Below are positions 23,391 to 35,395 of a stretch of DNA of 64,000 nt, piece after piece. The stretch's first letter is position 1, and each line of letters starts with the position of its first letter. The notes below the pieces were generated by a model, which did no database searches, was not told the origin of the DNA, and was given only the letters and a program-made list of their open reading frames with translations. The DNA lies in assembly GCA_903813345.2 (NCBI GenBank), contig CAIIXF020000008.1, positions 2,427,341 to 2,491,340 of the forward strand. The letters run 5' to 3'. Source of the DNA: Owenia fusiformis. Taxonomy: Eukaryota > Annelida > Polychaeta > Sabellida > Oweniidae. The translations under genes were made by a program, and so were the position numbers.

Positions 23391-23490
23391 TTTTTACAAA
23401 GACCCCCCACGAAGTGGGATTCTTTTTACAAAGACCCCCCGAAGTGGGATTCTTTTTACAAAGACCCCCCACGAAGTGGGATTCTTTGTA
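23391..23490. repeat. three ~32-bp tandem repeats with mini-hairpins
   Basis: Three copies of a unit with TTTTTACAAAGACCCCCCAC and GAAGTGGGATTC. Two copies form a perfect CCCAC-GAA-GTGGG hairpin with a three-base loop; the middle copy lacks the AC. Confidence 0.8.
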
Positions 23491-23499
23491 CCTTATTCC

Positions 23500-24613
23500 G
23501 GGCAATCGCCAGTGGATCGGCCACGTGACCTAAAGACCGCCTTTATTACCTTATATGGCAAATTGTCAAGGGAACTACCGAAGTCGTCATACGACGCGAT
23601 TACGGATCGATTGTGTTTCCAAGTAATGTCGTCATGTGACGTAGAACGCATTGTCCGCCATTGCTCTCAATTTTGTCTGAACGGGTAAGCGTATTCTAAC
23701 ATTTCTGTTAATTTAAGTTTGATTTGTGTATTTATAATCGCATTTCACTCCAACTTGATTATAGAAATGAGTAGAATTGTAACTTCTTATTGTACTGAAT
23801 CATTATTCGGGCCAGAAGTGGTGTAAAATCAATTTATGAACTTGAAGAAATTTAGATTTTGTTTCTCATGGAACGAGTTTTCCAGATGCTTCACATAGTC
23901 ACGATCTGATCTATTTCTAATGTTCTGAAAATGACTATTATGATGCTGGTCACAAGGAGAGGCATCAGAAGTTCAACGTCTGATAGGAAACTAAATAAAT
24001 CTACTTTTGAGTTTGACCCCCCTCCCCCCAAAAACATGATCATCGCGGACTTTTCGCGTGTGGACTTAGCCTAGGACTTTCGTGGATTTGGGATTTTCAT
24101 TGGGATATTACCATAAATTATGTAGAATTAAAACATGTGACAGTAGGCACAGCATTAGCAGAAAACATCTGGTAAACTCTTTATTTTAAAACCATTCCAA
24201 GGAATTCTGATCCGAGTCAAAATTGCACAAAAATTGAAATGTTAAATTTTGTCTGATAGAAAACTGAAATGGCTTTGACCCCCTCCCCCACCCTTCTAGA
24301 TTTATTTAGTTTTCTAGTCTGAACCTAAGATGCCTCCCGCGGGACTTATGTCAGAGACTGGCTATTAGTTTTTAAACTGGAACTCAAATGAATATACTTA
24401 TATAGACTGCCCCACTTTATTCTTTTTCAGACAACAACAACACTAAAAACAAGATCCTATACATACAACACCAACAACAAGTGAAACAACAATTAATGCA
24501 AACAATTATGAAGGTTATGTCAACAAAGACGTACATTATAAATCAGGTGTGAAATCGGCGAGAACTATGAACAAAAGTGGTACTGTAGAAACGGAGGAAA
24601 CGTAGGATAATTT
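23500..24613 (+). other. candidate promoter and non-coding 5' exons
   Basis: 23500-23684 is clearly richer in CpG than its surroundings, carries a CACGTG box (23522) and a TGACGTAG box, and ends at a strong donor (CGG|GTAAGC after 23684). A segment 24431-24613 has a good acceptor (TTCTTTTTCAG) and donor (GTAAGT). No continuous coding frame crosses the junction. This could be the 5' UTR of a + strand gene or a non-coding RNA, but no downstream partner was identified. Confidence 0.3.
23957..24335. mobile_element. inverted-repeat element
   Basis: GAGGCATCAGAAG...AAACTAAATAAATCTA on the left is mirrored by TAGATTTATTTAGTTTTC...AAGATGCCTC on the right, with a C-rich run (CCCCCTCCCCC) beside each arm. 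It overlaps the intron predicted between the two candidate 5' exons. No coding content. Confidence 0.5.
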
Positions 24614-26446
24614 GTAAGTCTTTAACTTAAAACTGATTTATTTCTTTTTGCTAGTGGTCTCTTTGTTTTATTTTCTATTTATGAAAAATTAATGAGATTG
24701 TTTCGACCCTTCCCATTCGCGGTTTATGTCGCAAGAAGTACTATTGCTTAACCTTTCTAATAATCGTATGGTTACATCTGTAGTTTATAATGTGACGTTT
24801 TAAATCGTATATTTTAGTGTCCAAATATTGAATAGGCTTCTGAACACTAGCCTATTACTGCAATGAGCTTGACAATTGCCTCATACAATAATACTAGTAT
24901 AGGATTTAAAAAACTATTCGTATAAATACATGAATTTTATACGTCTCTGTTCAAATGTATAAATGTTGTACATGTTGTACAAACACAAGTAGGAAATGTA
25001 TTGACTAAGGCCGCACTATTTCCAGGGCATGGTAATAACACAGGTCAAGAAGGATGACGTACATTAGAACAATCCACAGAGTCCAAATGACATCACGACA
25101 AGATCCAATGAGTGACAATGAGTGTCCAGATGTCATTTACTGGGGATTTAATTGGACTTTTTGAGATTTGATGTATATTTTTGGGCTATAAGACGCCACA
25201 ATATACTGATATATGTGCTAAAATTACATGATTCATTGTTTTATGTCACCGTGTAGAGATGGTGACATAATGAAGTTTGTTAAAATTTATTCTATGTTAG
25301 TCTCAGGTATATTTAAACTTCCTCTCAGTACAGCAGTACAGCATCAACATAACGTTAAAGAGCACGAAGCGCTATCCTTATTGTTTTTGGTACAAAAATA
25401 ACAATACTATTGAATAGAGTTCCTTACTTGGGACCTAAGTAACCCGACCCCATCCAGAACAGTATAACAGTTAGTACAAGTGGCGCTACATGCTACTGTG
25501 ACAATATAATCATTTACTAATAGTTAAATCAACATTTCGTTATCGCTCCATCTTTTCCGCCCCTTATACCCTAACTTCGGGTCTTTGTAGTTTTTCAGTG
25601 ATTTTTTCACTGGATTTTCTTGTTGCAAATGATATATGCATTGCATGGAGATTTTAATTTTCTTTGGTATACCGAAACATATCACTTAAAAAATAGTTTG
25701 TTAAGTTATTTTAGTGATTTTGTGAAAATAGCATGCTCCCCAAGCTGGACAAAATTTTCGATGACAACCCTGTGGTGCATTGCATAACCGAACCTTCACA
25801 ATTACGTGTTCAAAATTATCTGATCTATATCATAAATTAGGGACCATGTTGACGACGTCATATCCCAATCAGACAGTTTCTACTCGGTAATTATGCTTTG
25901 TACAATTGAATTCCTTTTTATGATAATGATATTGGATCAGTGTTCCTGGTCTAAAATGCGAAATATTATCGCCCATTTCATAAAAGATCGTTTTTCTGTA
26001 TTTTAGTCTTTTTTCTTAAGATAAAGTTAGACATCTCATATATATTTCCATTTTTGTTTATACCTCAAATATATTAATTAATCAAAAAACGATAAATTAC
26101 CGTGAAATACTGCAAAAAATCAACATAAACGTTCAGGGGTTCGCATCTAATTGCCGGAAAAGATGGGTTCAAATAGGCAAGATTTCTTCATCATACTGAA
26201 CACCTTTCCAATGATTTCAGTCCAAAGTTGTCATATATGACCACCCCCTAGAATTTTTTGAAGAGTGAATCTGCTTCAAGCTCCGAAGAAGTACATGTAC
26301 ATATAGATTGGGGTCTTCGCAGTGATATAAAGCTAAAAAGTGAGGTTTCTTAAACTCTATAGGTTCCATGCATTGACTTTTACCGTAGACTATTTTTCAA
26401 AATTTCAAGTTTTCAACTATCAATGTAGAATTGCACACAAAAATCT
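24614..26446. other. non-coding stretch with a small palindrome
   Basis: No gene recognised. A perfect hairpin, TTATGTCACC - 10 bases - GGTGACATAA, lies at 25241-25270 and echoes the ends of the TGTCACC MITE family. Confidence 0.4.
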
Positions 26447-26768
26447 TTGACATGTGTGTTAAGCCTATATTATTATACGGAAGTGAATTTTGGTCAATGC
26501 TTCTTGAAAGTTGACAGAAGGATTAGTCAAGGGGACCTTAAACTAGAGAGTTCTTATGAAGACTTTATTCCTGAAAAAATACACAATAAATTTTGCAAAT
26601 TCCTTTTAGGGTTTAACAAATATACTTCAAGTTATGCCGTCAAAAAAGATTTAGGAAGATTTCCATTAGCTATAGACTCACTATTCCATAAAATATTGGT
26701 TGAAATGTGTGCATCAAACTTAAACGCGGATAGCTTAATAAATATATCATTTCGGGATAAAAATAACA
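26447..26768 (+). pseudogene. non-LTR retrotransposon fragment, left part
   Basis: One frame reads KPILLYGSEFW (26462 on) and, after a frameshift, the next reads EKIHNKFCKFLLGFNKYTSS and DLGRFPLAIDS. These are landmarks of the segment after the reverse transcriptase in CR1/L2-like elements. The copy is 5'-truncated and frame-broken, and it is cut at 26769 by the TA-flanked Tigger element. It resumes at about 34665. Confidence 0.75.
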
Positions 26769-27634
26769 TAGGGGACCCGGTCCTAACTTCGGAGACGTCC
26801 CAACTTCGGAAAATATCCTGTTTTCTGTCTTTAAACTATGTTTTCAGTGTTGAATGATATGAAATAAACATACATTTATTAATATAAAGAGTTACTGTAT
26901 TGTTATGTTTCATCGATTCGGGTGTATTTTTAATACAAGTCAGTTTACATGTCAGTATATGCCCCCGGAAGTATTTCACCAAATTTGACGTAATCGAGCC
27001 GTACCTAACTTTGGCGGGATTTTTGAAGAGGCCAAAATTTGTAAGCTCGATTCAAAAGGTTAGTATGGTAAATAATTTAATTTGATTACATTGATAATTC
27101 TTTTTTTTCAAATTAATGAACATTTCAAGATGCGTCTCTTATCACATATTTTAACTTACCGTGTCTGGAATTGCAGATATTTGACAAGATACATTTAAAT
27201 TCAGTTTCCGAATTTGAGACGACCTGTTTTGTAAAATTTTAAAATTCCCACTTCCTGTGTGCACTTAAAGAGCGAACTCAAGTAATTGCGTAAAGCTAAG
27301 TTAAATATGCGAACGTTTCTGCGTTCGCAATAATACGGTAAATGGAGCTGAATGAGACGTTTCAAAAAGGGCCAATGCGTATATCAGGTGTATGCTGCAA
27401 TGTTGCTGAATTGTCCATATTTTAATAAGTAAGATTCAACAATCCTCTCTGGAAATTTCCCATTTTAAAAAATTGTACATGATACAATGGACGTAGGCCT
27501 ATATCTAATACCTTACGTCCATGATGATATATAAGAATAAATAAGTTTAACCCTAAGGTTTCTGTTGTGTCATTAATAATCTTACATATAACCCCAGACC
27601 ATCTTTATTCAACTTAAACTTAAACTACACAGGT

Positions 27635-30600
27635 ATGCCATACAGAGGATACCATCCGAGTCGACTTCAAAATGCTGTTCAGGGTTACAAGGCCGGTATG
27701 TCACTTGCCGAATCCAGTGAAATATTCGGTGTGCCAAAATCAACCATTCATGACTATGGGACAGGCCGCATGGCATTTGGTGCTTCGCCCGGTAGAAAGC
27801 CAATACTCCCAGATCACTTAGAGCATAAATTAGTAGACTGGGCCTGTAATCTGGCCGACCTAGGAATAGGCATTAGCAGGGCATGCTTTATAGAAAGGGC
27901 TGGTGAGTTAGCCAAGAAATACAACGTCGCCATTGGGAAAAATGGACTGTCTGACAAATGGTGGCGAGGCTTTAAAAACAGGCATCCAAACATCAGCCTT
28001 TTGAAGCCTGAGCCAACTGCAGGTATTAACTCAGTTGGCAAATATAAGGATAGTATTCACTCCCCGATTCTGCCTGAGTTGCTTTTAACCCTAGCCTATG
28101 ACATCCATGTTCTGTTAACTTTGTAAACTTAAGACAACACGTGTTATTTTATGTTCTATTATTATAATAAAACATCTAACTATGGATTATCTGCAACATT
28201 TTTGTCACACGATGGCTATAAGCACCCTCCCTGTACACGAACGGCATAAACGGGGCTTGAATACTATATCAGTGAAAATGGCTCATCACCGCTTCTTCTA
28301 TTTGCCAAATATTGAAAATAAACAATTATCGTTTTAACTAATCAATATCAATAGGCATATACCTTATTTATCTAAGTCGTCAAAACTATAAATGCAAGTT
28401 GAAAAGATAAATTGTCACATAACATTTTACCATGTAAGTTGCAACATAATTATTAATTCAACTGAGAAAAATGATTTATATGTGCATGATGTAATGTAAT
28501 GGAAAATTCAAAACGTTTAATTTTTTATTCATAGATTGTAAAGGAGTAAACAAAGCGCTAAAATAATAAGAAAAATATATTGTCAATCATTTTATAATCA
28601 TTTTTACGACAACACGTTTACAAATAGCTCGAGGAAAAGTTCTTTGTTAAGATACACATGAAATTAAGATGCAACATTCTTACATCATCATTATGTGAAT
28701 ATGTATTGTACATATACATTTTAAGTGTAAATAAAGATAGATTTAAAATTATAGGTAAAATGCATACCTTGTTTGTTGCAGCGAACCGACACAGACAAAT
28801 GGACTTCAGAACGGTCAAGTATTACTTTGACGACTTGGACCACATAATGACATATTTCAATATGCACGATGACCCCAGCAGATTATGGAATGCAGATGAG
28901 ACTGGGTTCTGCCTCAGCCACAAGTTCGTGAAAGTGATTGCACGGAAAGGCACCAAGTCCCTCCAAGGAAGGACCAGTTCTAACAAGGACAACGTATGAT
29001 TTTTGCATTGTGTCAAACTTATTAATAAATTCTTCTTTTAAACTGTCTATAAGATTTCAAATCACAAACGTTAAGATGGTCCTATATGGGTACTCTTTCA
29101 ATGATTAAAATTATGTCTCCTCTCTCATACCTCTTTTCAAATATGAATTGTATGTATGAATCTTTCGATCTGATGCCAAGATCGTACACGTAATGAGATT
29201 TTTAAAAGTTAATTATTATTCTAATGGCAGAGCGAGATACACTGTATAAGATATGCAACATTGCAAGAAACATGCCCGACCAACCTACCAATATATTGTT
29301 CACCGTCTCAAACATAATGGAGAGGTTAAGCTTTGCATATATAATCGAAACTGAACCTGTACGTATCACTCGACCATATACAAATTCATGTAGCCTTCTC
29401 ATATAAATAGCCGTTCAAATCCAGTGTTTGTTTAGACTACACCATAGCGTGTAATGATTCTATAGTATGTCATTGATGCGGTTTTATAGCTTTCTAATAC
29501 ATATTTTAAACGAGCTCGTTTCGTAAGATTTTTGGCGCTAAATCATGCATGACATACATCATCGTGTTCAGCAAGAATTCAACTGTGCATCGAAATCAAA
29601 ATTGACAGCATAGTGTTCAATAGACACGAGTAAAATGGTTCCCGTTGACCAAACGTCAAATTTCAAATCTCCCGTTCCAAACCCGAAACTCTGAAGCTGA
29701 ACGAGTATCTGAAGTAGACTAAGCGCGCATAAAACTATGAGCGCTCGATACATTCCTTTGTTAATTTTTGTACTTTGCGTTCACGGTTACGTTGTGAAAA
29801 ACATCGTTAGCTTAACCTCTCCATTATCTCCAAAACGAGAGGATAATTTGGAAATCCACATTCATAGATCAAAACCATGAAATAAAGGGAATGAAAGGAA
29901 TTAAAAAAAAGAAATAGGCTTATCAAGAATGATATGAGCCGAAATCATTAAATTGAGGCATTTTGTAAAAATTCAGATCGATCGATATAATTCTGTTTTA
30001 TAATCGCAGTTAGTGCTAAATCTCTGGAGCAAGACAAGCCCATTAAAGGGCATTGTATATAAAAGGGATAGATCTTTAAATCTAATTTCTCACTCAGAAT
30101 TTGTCGTTGTTTCTTTTTAGTTTAAATAAAGTATATAAATCTTGCATTATTGACTATTGTTTGAATAAGCATGAACTTCATTGCGTTTAATTTCATACTA
30201 ACAATGTAATCTCATCGTATCGTATCATCAGATTTTTCTTTCCATGTTTTCACTCAAAAGTAGATTTTTATCCTTTTCTGAGAACTTTGACATGTCTGGC
30301 TACGGCCATGCCTAGTGGAGCAAACATTTGAGAAATGATTAGCCATAATTCGAATTTTAATTCTACTCAAATCGCCGATATGACCATATGAAAAACGTTT
30401 TACAAACGTTTTTACGTATTTTCCCTATTATATCATTTACTTTTTAAAGGATCGAGGGAAGGTTATAACATTGCAATTGTGATTGTAGGTCACGTGCATG
30501 GCCTTCGGAAGTGCAAGTGGAGCAGTGGGGCCGCCACACCTCATCTTCAAGGGAGTCACGATGAAGGCTCTTGATAGCGTTGACACCACCTATGCCCCTA

Positions 30601-32483
30601 TCGGATGCCGGTTTTCAGTGTCAGAGACTGGATGGTCGAATCGTGAAATAGGTCTGTTGTGGTTCAGAGGGGCCTTCCTTCCTACCATCGGGGAAAAACG
30701 TCCGGTTCTGCTGATACTTGATGGGCATGACTCCCACCTGACAAAAGACGTGGCAGAATATGGGTTTGAGAATGGCGTGATAATCATTATTTTGCCACCT
30801 CACACGACTCACTATTTGCAGCAACTGGATCGAACAGTCTTTGGCTCATCTAAGAAGAACTGGGACAGCGAGTGTTCGAAATACACAAGAGAAACACCAG
30901 GTGTTCCAGTAGGCAGGAGCAATTTTTGCCAAATATTTGCTAAAGTTTGGGAGAAATCCGTAACGTCTGAAAATATAATCAGTGGCTTTCGAGCAACTGG
31001 GGTGTACCCATTTAACCCCGATGCAATTCCAAAAGCTGCCTATTTACCATCTTCGCTTGAGAATGAGGTCGCACCTACTCGCATGACAAAACCAGTAAAT
31101 CCTGCAGATTGTTGCCATCCAAAATATGTTTCTACATCTACTACTTCAACTGTCGTTTCACAATCCACCGTACGTCCTACCACTTCCAAAGATATATCTA
31201 CTGCTTCAACTGTCGTTTCACAATCCACCGTACGTCCTTCCACTTCCAAAGATATATCTACTGCTTCAACTGTTGCTACACAATCCATCGTACGTCCCAG
31301 CACTTCAAAAGATATATCTACTGCTTCAACTGTTGCTACACAATCGAACGTAGGTCCCAGCACTTCAAAAGATACTGACCTGGCAGATGATAGAATATGT
31401 CCAAGCGCTACGAGTGCCCTGGCAGACATCCCTGTGATTGATACCACAACCATTGCCTCTGCTTCAATTGTGAGACCGACTGCTTCTTCTTCATCGGATG
31501 TATCACTAGAATCACCATTTGACAGCATGGACATCGAAAGTCTTCCCACAGATGTGTCTTTAACGACCTCATGTCCTCCGAAAATGGCACTGAAGACACT
31601 TGAAGATGCTATTGGCCCAAAGGATCTTAAATTATACAAGAGGAGGGAAGCTGCAGGTTTCAGGTCCTCCGTAGATGCAACATACGCGACATGGCTCAAA
31701 CTGAAAGAAAGCATTCCCGATGAACTGGAAAATGGAAAATGGCCGTTTATGAATACATCTTCCCCCACCGATGAAGATAGTGATATCCTCAAATATCCAA
31801 AGAAGTCATCCAAAACATCAAATGAAACGCGCAAACATTTCATCATTACCAATGCTGACTATATAGAAGCAAAAAGAAGAAAAGAAGAGCAGAAGTTCCA
31901 ACTTAATCTAGAAAAAGAACAGAGGAAAGATGAAAGACTTAAGAAAAAAGAAGAGAAAGAAAATGGAAGAAAACACAAGCTAAAATCATTGGTAACTGAC
32001 AAAAGAACGATTCACGGAAAACCAGGTATGAAAAGAGCAATAAACAAAAATGTACTTCTCATGTATTTAAAGATCAGGGCCCCTGTAATAAACAATCAAA
32101 TTCTCTCACACCTCTTAAAGTCATTAGGGGCATAGCAATGATCCTAAGAGTTTTTGATAGGTGAGCCAAAGTGAGATGAATATCTGAATTATTTTTCTAA
32201 TGGTTGATACTGCCTCGTCTGCATTCCTTGCTAGGCCTACATCCTTGTTTATAACGTGAAAACTTGACCATGTCAAGTCACTGAATATTTCAATCCTCAG
32301 ATCGCGTCTTCTTAGAAATGTTTAAGAGATGAATAGAATCATGTATGTGGATATTGATATCAATTAATATTTGTTACAGAGGCAACAGTGACAACAGCGC
32401 CAGTAACAGTAGAACCAGTGCCACAAATTGAAGAACTAGAAAGACACCTAAGTGAACGGAATATATTTGAAGACTTTCTCTAA
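27635..32483 (+). CDS. Tigger/pogo-like transposase, four exons
   Basis: Exons 27635-28022, 28782-28993, 30489-32025 and 32380-32483 join in phase to 746 residues plus stop. Exon 1 has a psq-like helix-turn-helix (SRLQNAVQGYKAGMSLAESS...VPKSTIHDY) and a CENP-B-type second helix domain ending WWRGFKNRHPNISLLKPEP. The DDE_1 core carries all three acidic positions: WNADETG in exon 2, LDGHDSH and HYLQQLD in exon 3. The catalytic cut-and-paste enzyme therefore looks complete. The C-terminal third is a Ser/Thr-rich linker with four 20-residue repeats (DNA 31133-31370), then a Lys/Glu-rich probable coiled coil (about 31860-31990). If exon 3 were read through at 32025 the protein would end at 32135 instead. 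No inactivating lesion was seen. Confidence 0.85.
31133..31370 (+). repeat. 60-bp coding tandem repeat, four copies
   Basis: Four in-frame copies of a 60-bp unit encode a Ser/Thr-rich 20-residue repeat (core TASTVVSQSTVRPSTSKDIS) in the transposase linker. The period is a multiple of three, so the frame is kept. Confidence 0.9.
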
Positions 32484-33121
32484 ATGCGTCTGAATAGGTT
32501 GAAAACGTCTGGATAGACTGAATATGTCTGATCAATAGGCTGAATTGACTGTTGTAAATTGAATTGACTAATAGGCCTATACTTTTTTAATAATTCCTTT
32601 TAGTGTCATCTGTGACATACATATGCATATTACAACAGATATATGTACTATAGTTAGGATAGGTTGTACTATTGTATAATTGTAGTTCTACATAAACTAA
32701 ATCAATGTGCATTTTAGAGATTTTAGTATATATTACGTTCATTTCATATTTTGATTGAAATTGAATAAAAAAGAAACATAAATCCATTCTATTTTATGGT
32801 ACAGAATGCGAATTATACGAATTGTACGAATTATAGTAAACGATTTGGAAACGTGACAATATACGGTAACATTGCATGCAATACTACACTGATTTTTTTC
32901 ATAACCAATGGTCTCTAAGAATTGGCAATTGCAACCAAAACAGTAAATTGCCTTATAAAATTCAATCTTAAAAGTCAATCGATCTTACTTGAAAAATTAC
33001 TCCTTTTGTGCATTTGATAAAAATAAAGAAAAGAAAATGAGTTACTATTTCTGTTTCATATTTTAATTTTCAGATAACAGTAGTATTAAAAGAATAGAAA
33101 GTATAAACATATAAGATATAG

Positions 33122-33804
33122 ATGAAGGTTGTCGTACTGTACCCAGTGGATGTTGTTGGGATGTGGCATCAAGCTAAGGTTGCTGACCTTGGAATCACCA
33201 AGAGCTACAGCTTAAAGCGGGAACCTTCAAATAGCAATGACAGGAATGCGTTTGCAGTAATGGATGGCGGTATGTTGTATCTTGCAACGAGTCGGAATAA
33301 GTGATTGTACAAAAATGTTGCGAAGAATGAGAATAACGTTTAATAACCATCGATTTATGTATTTTGGTAATTATGACAGTGTTCTCAAAGAACAGAAGTT
33401 AAATCATTTCAAACAAACTCGGATACAGGTCTGCATAAGTGTGAAATTCATGTCGCCTAAATTCTTCATCCTAGACTCAACTCGTCAAATCGATCGCGTT
33501 TCTGAAATGTGCATGATGATGTAGGACTTATAAATATACTTGTGCACTTTATTTCTCTAAAATTTCAGAAAAACGTATGGGATATTTAAAGTGGGAAGAC
33601 GCGGAGCTTATTTCTCCAATAGTGGATGAAAATAGAGAAACTATCAGGAAATTGTGGTTTAAAGCCAGTGAAGTCTCACGGCCGAGTAAAAGAGGACCAA
33701 TGCAGAAAGGCCAAATTGCATTCTACATTGAAGAGTCTGATGAAATACGGATGAAGACTTTATTTCCGTCAAGATTCATGCTCTCTGTAAAAAAGACAAA
33801 TTGA
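33122..33804 (+). CDS. HIRAN-domain protein, two exons, inside the transposon
   Basis: Exons 33122-33269 and 33569-33804 join in phase (G|AA) to 127 residues. Features of HIRAN are VVGMWHQAKVADLG, SYSLKREPSNSNDRNAFAV and, after the splice, MGYLKWEDAELISPIVDE, corresponding to the G-x-(V/L)...LAPLLD part. HIRAN domains, as in HLTF, bind single-stranded 3'-OH DNA ends and recruit remodelling or repair factors. The gene lies about 0.6 kb after the transposase stop and before the right terminus, in the same orientation. An AG acceptor just before 33075 suggests a spliced 5' leader, possibly shared with the transposase transcript. Its role in transposition is inference. Confidence 0.7.
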
Positions 33805-34664
33805 TTTTTGTATAACCTGATAACTGACCTTTTAGTCATAAATTCAAATACCAGATCGCCTTAGAAGTTGTACTGGACAATGCGTTTGCAATAGTATATA
33901 TTTCCCAATCACAATACAATTACTTTTTATTATATCTCAGTATTCTAGGACTTGAAAGCACTTAGAAGAAAACTATAAAAACTAATACAATCAACCAAAG
34001 ATTATAACTGAAATAAATCACGGCAATCATCATTTTCTGCATAAAAATTACGAATATTGAAACTGAAGCAGCCAGCTTTCCTTCGTATACCCAAGCTGTG
34101 TGTATATTAGATGTGAGGAGGAAACATCGCTCCACAACAATATATTACTTTATGAATAATAAATTGATTCAAATATGATATCAAGTTTTTACAGCATCGG
34201 AATAAGCAGAAATTAAATTCTCGTCAGTCTTATAATCTTTCTAGTTACAAATCAAGGTAACAAAGCAGCATGTCACATAGACCTAAAAATGAAACAAATG
34301 ACACTTTAGCTTGCTAAATGCAAAAAGGTACTAACGAGTGCGTTGAATATAAACAACATTGGCTAAATTTATATGTACGTCTTTATTTTAAGTTGCGTAA
34401 GTTGGTGAATAGTATCTTGTGTGAGTTGACGAATCGACTTTCCGAATTTGGGACGACCAGTCCGAAGTTAGGACGGGTGTTATGATATGTTGTGGCGTCC
34501 ATTTGTGCGTTTCTGTCTTACCGGGGAATACTTTCATATTATTTATTATCAACAACAAAGTCATTGCTTTCCAATTTCAAACATATTTTACCACATATCT
34601 AGATTTTACTCGTTTGACAAGCCAATCTCTCTGAAACTGTCCGAAATATGGACAGGCTCCCCTA

Positions 34665-35395
34665 TATGTCAAACATATGGAATGCATATTAAAGTACTTT
34701 CATTTTCAACATGTCTTTGAAAATGGGAGTACGTTTGGAATAAAACGATTACTAAAAGCAATTAAACTTGAAATGCAAAGAAAATATATAGAACATAATG
34801 ATAAGCCATAAGGGAAAATAGAAAACTTGGAAATTATATAAAAATTGATTACAATCTGGAAAGATATTTAACATTAAGCGTGAACAAAATGTTAATTTTT
34901 AAAATGGCCAGGTTTAGATTAGCAAACCATAATTTAAGAATTGAAACAGGGAGACACGAGAAAAAGAAAAAAGATGGCACTAAACAGCATCGACTTGAAA
35001 TAAATGAAAGAATTTGTCAGATTTGCAATAAGGGGGAAGTAGAGGATGAAAAACATTTTCTTCTTGTGTGTGATAGCTATAAAAAATGTAGATTTGAATT
35101 TTTTAATAAACTAAGTTTTATTGACACATTTGATAATATGTCGGATGAAGAAAAATATAACTTTTTAATGACTTCTGATGATTTTGAAATTGTTAACGAA
35201 TTGATACATTTTATAAATAAACTTTTTAATCAGCGTCGGGAGCTATTTGAAAAAGGAAAAAATTAGATTGTATGATAGTATTTGTGAAACAATGAATGGT
35301 GTTTTTTAACTGTATAATTATATGTAAATGTCTTGTAATTGATTTTGTGAGGAAACCAAGTGTTTGGTTTGAAACACAATAAAATCTTGAATCTT
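34665..35395 (+). pseudogene. non-LTR retrotransposon fragment, right part
   Basis: This is the 3' end of the LINE split by the Tigger element. A 128-codon frame at 34880-35266 contains MARFRLANHNLRIETGR and a zinc-knuckle-like CQICNKGEVEDEKHFLLVC, the usual end of CR1/L2-like ORF2. It finishes in a 3' tail with AATAAAATCTTGAATCTTGAATCT, a short tandem 3' terminus typical of these elements. The frame upstream is broken (stop in 34690-34880). Confidence 0.75.

Larger units (their letters stand above)
26771..34662 (+). mobile_element. 7.9-kb pogo/Tigger-like DNA transposon
   Basis: The left terminus GGGGACCCGGTCC...CTTCGGA mirrors the right terminus (TCCGAAATATGGACAGGCTCCCC). The element is flanked by TA on both sides (26769-26770, 34663-34664), the target duplication of the Tc1/mariner-pogo superfamily. 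A second, inner pair of related boxes (CCTAACTTCGGAGACGTCCC near 26782; GGGACGACCAGTCCGAAG near 34452) strengthens the assignment. It encodes a four-exon transposase and a HIRAN-domain protein, both in the same orientation, and splits a LINE. Confidence 0.8.

Noticed and set aside
23323-23688. 121-codon + strand frame
   Set aside because: Starts in a tandem repeat and crosses a CpG-rich segment; the residue pattern is not protein-like and a splice donor interrupts it.
29224-29406. Possible extra transposase exon
   Set aside because: Exon 2 and exon 3 of the transposase already join in phase and reproduce the usual family order (NKDN then VTCMAFGSASG), so nothing is missing between them.
31040-31852. 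270-codon frame on the minus strand
   Set aside because: It is the antisense shadow of the transposase linker; the Ser/Val-rich repeats simply mirror the 60-bp coding repeats on the + strand.
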